A DNA stretch of 64,000 bases, from positions 4,402,001 to 4,466,000 of the forward strand of contig JAGPXD010000004.1 of NCBI GenBank assembly GCA_020746995.1, in the 5' to 3' direction. A program made the translations under genes and the position numbers. Below the pieces are notes generated by a model. That model saw nothing but the letters and a program-made list of their open reading frames with translations, made no database searches and was not told the origin of the DNA. Below are positions 1 through 10,682 of the stretch, piece by piece. The stretch comes from Plectosphaerella cucumerina (lineage: Eukaryota; Ascomycota; Sordariomycetes; Glomerellales; Plectosphaerellaceae). The first letter of the stretch is position 1. The number at the start of each line of letters is the position of its first letter.

Positions 1-918
1 CTCAAGGCGGATAACACCCCCTACGTCGGTATCTTCGGCACCCTGTCCAAGGTTATGATCAGCGGCTTCATGCTCATCTACCTGGTTCTCTTCGTCATGC
101 ACTGCACCTGGGTCACGTCCAACGCCTACTCGTCCCCCTCGGTCGTGCTCGCCAGCCGCATGCCCGATGGCAGCCAGCACATCATCGACGACTACCGCGA
201 GGCGTACCAGTGGCTGCGCCAGAACACCAAGGAGGACGCCAAGATCATGGCCTGGTGGGACTACGGCTACCAGATTGGTGGCATGGCTGACAGGCCTACG
301 CTCGTCGACAACAACACCTGGAACAACACGCACATCGCCACCGTCGGCAAGGCCATGGCCTCCCGCGAGGAGGTCAGCTACCCCATCATGCGTGCGCACG
401 AGGTCGACTACGTGCTCGTCGTCTTTGGCGGTCTGCTCGGCTACTCGGGTGACGACATCAACAAGTTCCTGTGGATGGTGCGCATCGCCGAGGGCATCTG
501 GCCCGACGAGGTGCAGGAGCGCAAGTTCTTCACCAGCCGCGGAGAGTACAAGGTCGACGCCGATGCCACTGAGACGATGAAGAACAGCCTGATGTGAGTG
601 AAGAGAAGTGGTTGATAATGATCATGGCTAACCCCCTGCAGGTACAAGATGTCCTACTACAACTACAACAGCCTCTTCCCGCCCGGCCAGGCGCAGGACC
701 GTGTCCGTGGCGTCCGCCTCCCGGATGTTGGCCCCGTTCTCGACACCGTCGAGGAGGCCTTCACCAGCGAGAACTGGATCATCCGCATCTACAAGGTCAA
801 GGACCTTGACAACCTGGGCCGCGACCACATCGCCGCCGGCGCCTTTGACAGGGGCCAAAAGAAGAAGGCCAAGGGAGGCGCCAAGAGGCGCGGTCCCCGC
901 GTCCTTCGCGTGGACTAA
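1..918 (+). CDS. stt3: Oligosaccharyltransferase catalytic subunit STT3, C-terminal part (5' truncated by window)
   Basis: STT3 transfers the preassembled glycan from dolichol-pyrophosphate to asparagine in N-X-S/T sequons in the ER lumen. The frame is open from base 1, so the N-terminal membrane domain lies outside the window. Exons are 1-593 and 642-918; the 48 nt intron has donor GTGAGT, branch GGCTAAC and acceptor CTGCAG, and codon ATG is split across it. The last membrane segment (around bases 55-120) is followed by the lumenal domain carrying the diagnostic WWDYGYQI motif near bases 254-277, the conserved WWDYG acceptor-sequon site. The tail ends in a Lys/Arg-rich stretch and VLRVD. No neighbour is functionally linked. 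The identification is very secure; only the 5' end is missing. Confidence 0.97.
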
Positions 919-1482
919 ACTGAGGAAGAAGGAGGAGGAATACCGCACGGAATCTAACCGGAGCGGGTTTTCTGTTTGCTCGGATGGTAAAAGGGCCGGG
1001 TATAGAGGCCCCGGCATGTACCTAGAGGGCACGCATGCCAGAGCCACAGGAGTGGCAATGTACTATTCATGACCAAGGTGCGAGGACGTAGGCCAGCTGA
1101 AGGCATTTGCATGGTGATGCTTGACGTGAGGGTGTGTAGACTGGGAGCATGAGGCAGGCACGCAGAAAAATCTGCTCCTGCCTCGTGGACAGATGCGAGG
1201 CCTGAAAATTAGGGACGACTGCCCTAGACGAGGCACCACAAAGGGCAAGAGCCTCCTGTTGCTGTACCTGCAAGTACCGTTTCCTCCCTCACACATATTT
1301 TCCCCTTCTACTGCCATAGTCACTTCTCCCTTTTCTATTCTTCTTACCTCTTCCACGTCCACCTCACCACCCGACCTATCCTTCTACGTGCTACAATACC
1401 CAAAATTCACCTCTTCAACATTCAGGTGGCCTCCGTGGCCGACAATACGCCCCCTTGCAGTCCGAAATCTCTGCAGCCCGGG
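919..1482. other. Intergenic region between STT3 and the CxxC protein gene
   Basis: This holds the STT3 3' UTR and then a strongly pyrimidine-rich stretch at about 1281-1390, typical of filamentous-fungal core promoters and leaders, just before the next gene. A possible acceptor (TTCAG at 1421-1425) lies upstream of the chosen start, so a short leader exon cannot be excluded. I see no other gene. Confidence 0.5.
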
Positions 1483-3729
1483 ATGCGAGCGCAACGCAAG
1501 TCAGCCGGCAAGGTCTCGCTGCTGGCATCGCTCGGCGAGGCTTTGGGCATATCCAGCCGCCCTTCCACGAAGCGCGGCCGGCCCAAGTCAAGGCGACACA
1601 TCCATCTGCGTGGGCCCTCGCCTCATGATGGGTATGGCTCTGAGGCTTCGGGAGATGACTACGCTCCCCGTGTGATCGTCAAGCAGAAGGGACGCTTTGG
1701 TTCTGCATCGACTCCCTCTCGTCGTCGGGTCAGTAACGAGACAGCCTCCTCGTCTGGCTCTGAGTCGTCCTCTGCAAAGCCCGCCAAACCATCGTCCACA
1801 TCCTCCGCAACCGAGTCCATCGCCAGGTCTCCCCAGAAGGGCCTCTACAGGCTCACGGCGCCGGATCTCCTTCAGTCAACCTACTCACTGTACAACTACA
1901 ACGTCGAACAGACACCTGCGCCCATCTCCGAGACTGAGTTCTTCAAGACGGTAGCCGAGCTCGAGAAAGACTACAACCGCCGCTCTGCACCACCCAAGCA
2001 ACCTGCTGTGAACGATCGTCCTCCTCGCAAACCTCTTGGCGAGACACACACCTCGGGCAATATCCTGCCTCGGGATATACCCTCCGACACGGATGGCGAC
2101 GAACCAGCCTCTTCCTCCCGCGACTAGGCGTCCGGGAAGAAGCAAATGTCGGCGCACGCATCACTGCTCGATGGCCACTTCTGCTCGGGCTGCGGCATTC
2201 GCCGTGCCACCAAGCACCACCTCAACCGCGCCGCTCGCGAGGGCACTGCGCCTTGGAAGAACCTCTGCGGCCAATGCCTCAAGGACCACTCGGCTGGTCT
2301 CAAGTACCCGCCTGCTGAGCATGGTCACCTATGCTCATGCTGTGGCTTTGCTCGGTCCGCTGAGTTCCACCGTCGACACCCTATCCAGCCTGGTGATCGC
2401 CCGGTCCCGAACATCTGCAGGATCTGCCGTGACCGTCGCAGTGCCCGGGCCATGAACTCGACCGACACGCTCCTCGGGACGGTACGTCCACCAAGTACGA
2501 TGAAGAGACACTGCTGACATGCGTAGAACAACATGGCCGAGTCTGAAGGCGGCAGCGTGCGCTCGGCGTCACCGGGAGGCTTTACCGACCGCCTCCCTGC
2601 TGTATCTGTTGAAAATCGACCTGTGTCCCGCCAAGAGCGCCGGCGACAGGATCGTGCAGAGACTCTGAAGCCTGTAGTGAAGGCTACTTTGAAGCCTCCT
2701 CCTACCACACCGCAGCGGCGCAAGCAGAAGTCGGGCAACCCATCGTACAAGTGTCCCACCGTCGAAGACGCCTCAAGCTCGAGCGACTCCGACTCTGAAG
2801 AGGACTCATCGGACGAGTCGGATGGTGAGCCCGCACCTGTCAAGACGAAGAAGTCATGTCGCAACAAGATTCCTTCGCCGCTTGTGAGCGACACGAAGCG
2901 CAAGACGCAGCCTACTTTCCACCAAGAGCAGCCACAGAAGCCTGAGCAGAAGCCTCCTCGCCCGGACAGCAGCGGATACAACTCGTACGCATCTGGGGCA
3001 TCATCGGCAAGAAGGACCTCGTTCAACGACCACGTCGACGTGCGGACCTTCACAACTACTGCTGCAGACACAAGACGTGACACTAGAAGGAACTCGAGAC
3101 CAAGCACTGCCCCGGACTCGTCGCAAAGCAACAACACCTGGAGCACGCCCAACACGTCGAGCTTCGGTAGCTTCCCTTACACCCACTCAAACGCAGGCAG
3201 ACCCAACCTGTCAACCGACTCGGAGCGCATGCGTCGCCAAATGTACGAGGGCGGCGTATCCTCTCTGGCGCAGGAGTACCTCCGCAAGCCGTCTCCGCCT
3301 CCCTCTCCAACCTCGGACTTCCACCGCGGTGGCTACTCGGACCTCGCCCAGGAGTACCTCAGCCCTTCGCCCTCTCGCCAGCACCACACGGAGAAGCGCC
3401 ATTCATTCGGGTCGTCGGGTGGAGCTCAGGACTCGAAGCAGTCGTGGACTCGCACCTGGACTCATCGACCATCCACAGCTCCATCCTACCAGTCCACGGC
3501 GTCCGGCTACCATGCTCAGAGAAGCCACCACACAGCAGGAACTATCCCTTCATACACCTCGCAACCTCCGCGCCCCAAGCTCCCCGAGACTGGCTTTGTC
3601 ATTGAGCTCGCCGACGACGAGAGCATCACCGGCCGTTCCGTCTCTCCAGCTTCGACCAAGGTACACACCGGAAACGACTCATCGCCTCTCAAGCCTGGCG
3701 TTGTCCCCGGCGCCGTGGCCGCAGCTTGA
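1483..3729 (+). CDS. Protein with two tandem CxxC-CxxC modules and a disordered C-terminal half
   Basis: Function not known. Proposed exons 1483-2007, 2128-2481 and 2527-3729 give 693 aa. The second intron (2482-2526, donor GTACGT, branch GCTGAC, acceptor CGTAG) is convincing. The first (2008-2127) is inferred: the frame meets TAG at 2125-2127 and reopens in the same frame, and splicing from GTGAAC to ACTAG removes exactly 120 nt and the stop. That donor and its branch site are weak. The frame opens at 1426 with GTG, so the first ATG (1483) is used. The N-terminus is basic and Ser-rich. The middle (2164-2450) has two similar modules, each beginning GH-x-CS-x-C-G and ending in a second CxxC about 28 residues later, which look like zinc ribbons. 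The C-terminal 400 residues are Ser/Pro-rich, with repeated LAQEYL motifs near 3270 and 3342. A zinc-binding scaffold or nuclear protein is inferred only. Confidence 0.72.
2008..2127 (+). other. Proposed in-frame intron that removes a TAG stop
   Basis: The segment is 120 nt, a multiple of three, starts GTGAAC and ends in a pyrimidine-rich acceptor CCTCCCGCGACTAG. The upstream and downstream frames are identical, so only splicing here (or readthrough) would join the two halves. No good CTRAC branch site is visible, which is why confidence is limited. Confidence 0.45.
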
Positions 3730-4986
3730 GATGATCATTGCTACAATCACCTCTCACAACAAGCCGAATGTACTCGACACTATCGCCATATGTATGAACA
3801 CTGTTGCTACCACCACTGTATTATCAAATCGCCCAGACTCACTGTCTGATATTATTACCTCACGGCACGAACGGCCTTTGAGCCACCCACGACATGCGTC
3901 GATTCCTTGTTTGTTTCTCGCCGTTGCCTGCACTGGCGCTTCTCAGGTATGCACGGGTGTTTCGACAGAGTGAGATGGTTACTCACAGTTTGTAGCTGAA
4001 GAAATTTGCTTCTTTTCAGTCGTTGCCTCTGCAAGTTGGTGGATTAGATGGAGGATAGCCGAGACTCTGATAGCCGACGATTAAATGAAACAAGAACGTT
4101 GATGAAGACGTGAGAAATATGCGATGTGCTCCAGGTCTGTGGGTTCTGTTCAACGCCAGAGTAAGACGGCCCTTGCTGGGCTGTAGGTGTCCGGACAAGA
4201 AGAGGTGAGTCTCTCGAGCTGTTGAACGTCTCGAACATTCAACCTGGCTTCCTCTGATACTCCTTATGAACATGGTACTGATACAAGAGCCATGACCTAG
4301 ACACTGCAGCCAGTGATCGTACTCGTCCTCGATAGCCCACTTGACCTGTGTGACATGTTCAAGTTGTCAACGGCATCCCATGCCGGGGAGCCGCTCCGAG
4401 ACCCGCCCCGTCCGGCCCCGCTTTCGCGACTCCCCAGCCGGCATGTCGCCGCTCTGACATCGGCTAACGCCAGAACTCGCCCAGCCTGATATACTACTCA
4501 GCATCATCTCATCGCCGAAAGAGACCGCAGCACGGTCTCGTTCGGCGCGGTCAGGCTCTCGAGCCACCATGCAGCCACCACCAAGTCCTCCCCGGGCATG
4601 CTCACCATGAAACCAATAGGAGAGACCTTCAACTTTGGATGGGATGTATGCAATCCTGTGAGCTCTCGGGAGGCTTTTCCAGCGGACTATACTCTATGCA
4701 GTATTTGGAGAATGGGTCTCCCTGTCTGCATCCTCTTCCCCTCAGCTGAGCGTTATACCCTATAAGCCACAGCCCCAAGACGGAAAGGACAGCGCCGTTG
4801 TTAACCAACCGCACACATCCCAACTCAGCCGCACCTCAACACCCCTTCCAGTGTGCACCCATGTCGAGGCAGCGAGCCTGAATCTGATCTCCTTCCTTGA
4901 AGACATCTAGAGCCTAGTCTCCGCTCCTCCCTCCCTTCACTTCTCCCTCTCCTCCTCTCCATCACCACCAGCCCCGCACCGTCGAA
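3730..4986. other. Intergenic region between the CxxC protein and the CFEM protein genes
   Basis: The first few hundred bases are the 3' UTR of the upstream gene. A GC-rich patch lies at about 4377-4450. A CT-rich tract at about 4917-4975 immediately precedes the CFEM start and is the likely core promoter and leader. Open frames here are short and lack recognisable content. No gene is called. Confidence 0.5.
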
Positions 4987-5864
4987 ATGAAGCATCAATA
5001 CTTCCTCGCCCCCCTCCTCACCCTGGCCCCCCTCACCGCCGCCCAGGACTTCAGCGGCCAGCCCGAATGCGCCGTGAGCAGACCCTTCTCACCCCTGACC
5101 TTTTCCCTCGCTGACCAACCCCGTTTCCTAGGTTAATTGCCTCCGAGAATTCATCCCCCAAGCCGGCTGCGCCCTCGGAGATGCTGAGTGCCTGTGCCGG
5201 CCATCGTCCCAGACTGCCCTGCAGCCCCTCATAGCGCCCTGCTTGATAGCAAATTGTGGCGCTGACGAGCTCGGTCAGGCCATTAATGCCTCAGACGCAG
5301 CCTGCGAGGCCGTAAAAGATGGCGGCGGTGCGAGCGACGTCACAACCGTAGTCAACCTCCCAGTCACCGGGGTATCGACGTCCGCAACAAGGACAACGGT
5401 GCTCGCCTCCTCGACCTCAACCTCCTCAACTTCCGCCTCCTCCCCAACGGACGCTCCCTCGGAGACCCCCTCCTCACCAAGCTCCCCCGGCCTCAACCCC
5501 GCCGCAATCGGTCTCGGCGTCGGCATCGGCGTCGGCGGCCTCCTAATCATCCTCCTAGCCCGTATGTCCCCCCTTCAACCCCATCGACTGAACTGACTCC
5601 CTGCCCCCAGTCTTCCTCTTCCGCCGCCACCGCAAGCGCCGCACCTCACCCGCCCCAGACCTCTCCCCAGCCCCTCCCCCCTCCCAAGGCAAAGCCGAAC
5701 TCCCAAACTCCTACATCACCGGAAAACCACCAGACGACGACCCCACACACGGCCGCGCCGAGGCACCCCCCCACGAGACACGATACGAAATCCCCACAAA
5801 CGAAGGCATCCAAGGCCGCCACGAGCTGGGCAGTAATGACTCCTGGCACCAACGCCATCCATAG
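4987..5864 (+). CDS. CFEM-domain membrane protein
   Basis: CFEM domains are eight-cysteine fungal extracellular modules found in surface proteins, some of which bind haem or act at the host interface. Exons 4987-5073, 5132-5561 and 5611-5864 give 256 aa. A signal peptide (MKHQYFLAPLL... ending near AAQ, residue 19) is followed by the CFEM domain at about residues 20-105, with eight cysteines in the order PEC, VNC, AGC, AEC-LC, APC, ANC, AAC. A Ser/Thr-rich linker (about 110-150) leads to a Gly/Ile-rich transmembrane segment (about 153-178), a basic stop-transfer RRHRKRR and a cytoplasmic tail of about 75 residues. It is therefore a type I membrane protein rather than the common GPI-anchored form. 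The intron acceptors TTCCTAG and CCCCAG are good. A role as a surface sensor or receptor is inference. Confidence 0.9.
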
Positions 5865-6048
5865 AAAGTAATCACCCTCCCCTCATGAATGCATCAGGGT
5901 ATCCATGTTTCGCTATTCATGTCCTTCCATGCCCATGTGCTTCTACTATCTACACCCTTCTACCGCTGGCCTCGCTGGATATAAATACATTCCTCCTTTT
6001 CTATCTCAAGCGCTTCGGCCCTTCCACAAGCTGCGTCGGCTCCTCAAC

Positions 6049-9000
6049 CTACGAGGACCTACTCGATGCGGCCGGTGTCGACGATGCCCTCCGCGCCATA
6101 ATGTCGCGCGCGTCCAGAATGTGCTGCTCAAACGCGTCGGTACGCGCGAGCTCAGCCGCAAACCTGATTTTGCGCTTTTGAATATCCGCCGCCGCCGCCT
6201 CAGACTTTGCATCCCGTTCAGTCTGCTTCTTGTGCCGTCTCTCGGTGCGCATGTAGGCCTCCTCAAGCGCGAGCGCTACGTGCCGTGACTCCAGCGCAGG
6301 CGACCCTTGCCTCGCCTTTCTCGACCCGCCCCAGAAGCAGTTGAAGGCCAGCTTCGCCTTGTCAGGGGTTACCATGGCGCCCCAGACAACAATCTCGTCG
6401 CCGTGTTGGAGGCGCACCCAGTTCGGCGTGGCGCCTTGCTTGCTGGGCTGGACGTGCAACCCTTGGACGTAAACGCCCATGGTAGCACGCGTCGAGAGGT
6501 AAAAGTGGTATTTGTCGGCGTCGCCGTCGCGCTCCCACGGCTTGGGCTGCTTCGATAGGTGGTGTACCCACGGCTCCGCACCCTCCCGCCACTGCAGGAT
6601 GCGTAGGGCAAACTTTGGCACCTTGGTGTCGTCCTTAAGCGGGTGCACGGCGGTGTTTTCCGGGTGGCGGCCCCAGGAGGTCAGAGCCTCGGTGACGGGG
6701 AGTGAGATGCCGCGGAGCACAGAGTCAGCCGTCGATTCGAGCAAGCCGTAAGCGGGTCGTCCGCCGCCCTTGGGCACCACTATGTTCTGCGTGTCGGGCG
6801 GCAGGGTGTCGGCAAGGGATTCGGCGTCTTCCTCCGGTGCCTCAAGCGCTGTCGAGGGAATGTCGAGCATGGCAACAGACCGGTGTGTCGTGGCGCCAAA
6901 TTGGCCAACCGTCTCGGCGAGACCGGGCTGCGGTGAGTCTTGCGTTGGCGGGAAGTGCTTCATGGCCAGTTCCCACAACGGCGTCTTGCCCGGGCCGAAC
7001 GACTCGCCACGTGCTTTGGCCGTAGCCTGGAACATCTGAAGTTGCAGCTCCCTCATCTCCGGATAGTCGAGATGCCACGTACTGATGTCCTGATTCTCCC
7101 AGAAGGCCCTCTTGTCCTGGGGACCATCAATCTGGCGACCCGATGGCCGCCGCTGGATCAGCTGCATTGACGCCAGCAGCGCCGTCTCCTCCTCCGCGGC
7201 GTGGTCGACCATGGCCTCGATATTGCCTTCGGACCGTAGCCGCTTAACAGTGGGCTGCTGCTTGCGATCCTGCGAGTCAAACTCATCACTCGTGTCGATG
7301 GGCTTGCGCTTGCTGGTGGTGAAGTAGCTGCCGTCGACGCTTGGCACGCCCAGGGCCCGCGACTTTTCATCGTGGATCGCCGAAACGGAGCCGCCCAGGC
7401 TCTGCGACTGCACATTGTGCACCAAGCTCTGCAGCTGATCCGTCGACTGCGCATCAACGACCGAGGCGAAAAGGTCGACTCCACCACCAGACACGTCTGT
7501 CGACGGGCGACCCGAATCGTCAATGCTATTGCGAATCTCGGTCTCGGCACTGTCAGAGCGCGACTGCCCGGGGAGAGAGATATTGAGGCGGTCCTCGGGA
7601 ATGACCCCCGAGCTGCCAACAGCCGAAACATTGACCTCGCCAAACAGGCGCGGCGGCGCGGTTCCGGCCTTCCCAAACGTCTCGTCATATTCGGGCGAGT
7701 CCTCCATGATGAAGTCGTCCACGATGGCGTCCATCTCCGGATCCAGCACGAGTTGCTGAGACGGCTGGGGCTGACTCTTAGATTGGGACTCCTGGAGGCT
7801 CATCTGCGAGGCGCTGACACTAACACCCTGGATGATCTCGTCGACTGACTCTTCCTCGTCGATCCCAGGGCCGCCCATCCACGGATGCATGGCGAGCTCC
7901 TCGATGCGAGCCCTGTGCTCTGGCCGGCGGTTGAGCATGGAGCGGAGGAAGTCGATGGCGGCGGGCGACGTGTCGCGCTCCACTAGGGGCCGCACGTTGA
8001 GGTCGGTGGTCATGATCTGGTGCAGCAGCTCCGAATAGCTGATGCCGGACTTGACGGGGTACGGCGGCTTGGTGGTGAGGGCGTAGAAGATGACGCCGCC
8101 CAGGGACCAAATGTCTACTGCGTGGTCGTAGCGCTGGCCTGGAGGCGGACGGCGGGCCTTGCGCGGCTGCCTGAACCCGTTGTCATCGTACTCTGCGTAC
8201 TCGTTGTACACCTCGGGGGCGCAGTAGAGGAGTGTGCCGCAGAACGTGCGCAGAAACGTCTGCTCCGTGTCGACCATCTTGGACAGGCCAAAGTCGGTCA
8301 GTTTGACGTTGAAGGGGCTGATGGAGCTGACGAGGATGTTGTCTGGCTTGACATCGCGGTGAGTGATGTTCTTCTCGTGCAAATACTGCAACGCGCCGAG
8401 CATCTGCGACGCCATGGCCTGGCCGATTAGCTCGGGCAGCGCGCCGCGTTCCGAGACGAGCCGGCCGAGGTCACCGCCAGTGACGAGCTCCATGATGATG
8501 ATGAGTAGCCGGTTTTCCCAGTCAAAGTGATCGATGTACTGGACAATATTTGGCTGGAGAAAAGTCAGTTGTCGCGCCTCCAAATGAAAGGTAGAGAACC
8601 ACCCACGTGCGTCACCCGCTGCATAATCTTCATCTCATTCTCGACCTTTTGGTCCAAGATACCATTCTTCACAAACCTACGCTTCTCGAGCTCCTTGGCA
8701 GCGTAGGGCTTGCCGTCGTACCTGCTGGTGACCTTGTGGACGACGGCAAAGGCGCCCTTACCGATCTGGCTGACCTTGATGTACTTTTCCGACCCGCGCC
8801 ACTCGGTCTGGTAGCGCGTGGTGTCGTGGGAGCCAGCCGAGGGGGCGAGGCGGACCTGGCGAGCGGTCGGTGTGCCGGTCTTGGCGCGGGGCGTGGAGAA
8901 GAGGTCAGGGTGGCCGCCGGGGGTGGTGACGATGGTCTCATCGAGGGCCCCGCCGCCGGCGAGACGCACGCGGTCACGGTAGGCGTCGACGTTTTCCATG

Positions 9001-9705
9001 TAGCGCAAGTTGTGCTCACCCTCGCGGCGGGGGATGCGCACGAGGAAGATGAGGTCCTCGGTCTCGTCATGCATAAGGACCTTGATCTTGGAGCCGTGTG
9101 TGAGCTGACGCCGGGTGTTAAGCTTGTGTTGGGGGTTGGGGTTCTTCGCGCGCAGCAGCTGGTTGTCGACAAAGGTGCCGTTGGTGGACTGGTCCTCGAG
9201 CATGACGATGCCATAGTCGTTGACGTAGATGCGGAAGTGGACGTTGGAGAGGCGCTTCTTGGGGTCTTCGACGAAGTAGACGTCGCACTTAGCTGCGTTG
9301 CGGCCAAACTGGAAGCCCTGCAGCTTATTCTTAACCGAGGCCGACAGGCGCAGGATGATTGCGTAGTCACCCATTGGCTGGGGGGCCTGAAAGTTGGAGG
9401 CGTCGTCCTCGAGGGAGTAGTCGGGCTCAATGGCCACAGCATCCTCGGTGCCGACGACATGTTGGTGGTCGGCGCGCGCTATACGGGAGACCTCGCGTCG
9501 GGCGGACGACGAGTACGGATAGAGGATGCACACAATGTCGGAGATTTCTTCGTCGGAGAAGCCTGAGTTCTGCTGGCCCACGCGACGCGGATCCAGGGCC
9601 CTCTGGGTGGCTGGAGGTTGGAAAGTGTCAGTGGGCGAGGCAGCAGCAGCAGGCAGGACGAGGCAAACACGCACCCTGGGTTGGTTGGCTCCCGTCGCCC
9701 TCCAT
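6049..9705 (-). CDS. FHA-domain checkpoint kinase, RAD53/Chk2 family
   Basis: Chk2/Rad53 kinases transmit DNA-damage and replication-stress signals, using FHA domains to bind phosphothreonine. Exons on the minus strand are 9705-9675, 9610-8607 and 8553-6049, giving 1179 aa. The longest frame begins with GTG at 9674; the true ATG lies in a 31 nt first exon (MEGDGSQPTQ), joined over a 64 nt intron with a CTGAC branch. The FHA domain at about 95-185 shows FGRN, SNVHFRI and DQSTNGTF. The kinase domain at about 286-575 shows GKGAFA, the AAKEL lysine, HRDVKPDN, DFG and CAPE; the second intron (8606-8554) falls between VTH and PNIVQY. A second, degenerate FHA-like segment lies at about 991-1091 (STRATMG...WVRLQHGDEIVVWG), matching Rad53's FHA-kinase-FHA order. 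A helical basic tail follows. N. crassa has more than one Chk2 homologue (PRD-4, MUS-59); which one this matches is not settled. Confidence 0.93.
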
Positions 9706-10682
9706 CTGGACTGCGAGGGGCGGCCGGGGAGGCTAGGCTACGCAGGACAGCACCACCGGAGGGGCGTAAGACGGAGTTGTGGTATATAGTTTATTATAAC
9801 GTGTCTAGGAGCGAACGTCTGTCGTGGTGGGTGTCTGTTGTCGTCGCGAGCTCGGTCGGAGTCGGCGGGGCAACGAGGACTCGGTGGTCGGTCGGTCGGG
9901 AGAGGGGGTATCAAAAGCGACAGGAGAAAGGAGAGGAGCCGTCCAGTCGAAGCGTCATGCGATGTTCGATCGGGGGTGTCGGAATGCGTAGAAAAAGCAA
10001 GTTGAAGAAAAGATGTCTGGGCTGAGGCAACCAGACAGACAAGTACGGTCTACAGTATAAGAAGCCGGGGAGGACGGGTAACAATGAGCGGCGGTCGGCG
10101 CGGGACAGAGTCGAGGTCAGGCGGACAGACAATGTCGAGTCGATTTCCGAGCCGTGGGATGTTGGGAGGAGACAAAGGGAAGAGAGAGAGAGATGCTTGG
10201 GAATGGATTGGATTGGATGCAGATTCTCCGTCGTTGGCGACGCCTCTGTGTTTGGCGGGGTTTTTGGGGCGGGAAGGAGCTGTGCCTAGCCGCGCCTTCC
10301 CTTGGTTCCCCAGGCTCCAGGGCTCCCTCCTGCCTGGGTTCTCCAAAGCCACAGGTCATGCCGCCTAGTGTCTCTCAATTGGCAGCGGCACCGGACTCGA
10401 GTGGCTGCTGACGTCGCCAAACGGCACGCTAAGTACACTTTACACTGGGGCACGGCGGTCAGGGGCCAGGGTCACATGTTCTCAGGCACAGGTCGAGTCC
10501 ACGACTCAGTACGTAAGCAGGCGGAAGAGAGCATCGATGACCAGAGAGACCAGGCGGATACTTCACGTCGATCCAAGCAGTGGCTATAAGTCTCTTTTCG
10601 CTCTACATGTGGTTATCCAGTGTCTGCTCCCCGGCTCCCCTGCCCCTATAAACATATCAAGTCCGATCCGACATAGAAAACC
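9706..10682. other. Intergenic region: RAD53-like promoter and Caf120-like 3' UTR
   Basis: Both flanking genes are on the minus strand, so the left part is the kinase promoter and leader and the right part is the 3' region of the PH-domain gene. A purine run at about 10165-10196, with GAGAGAGAGAG at 10184-10194, reads as a CT tract on the transcribed strand, as expected in a fungal promoter. No gene or stable RNA was recognised. Confidence 0.45.
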
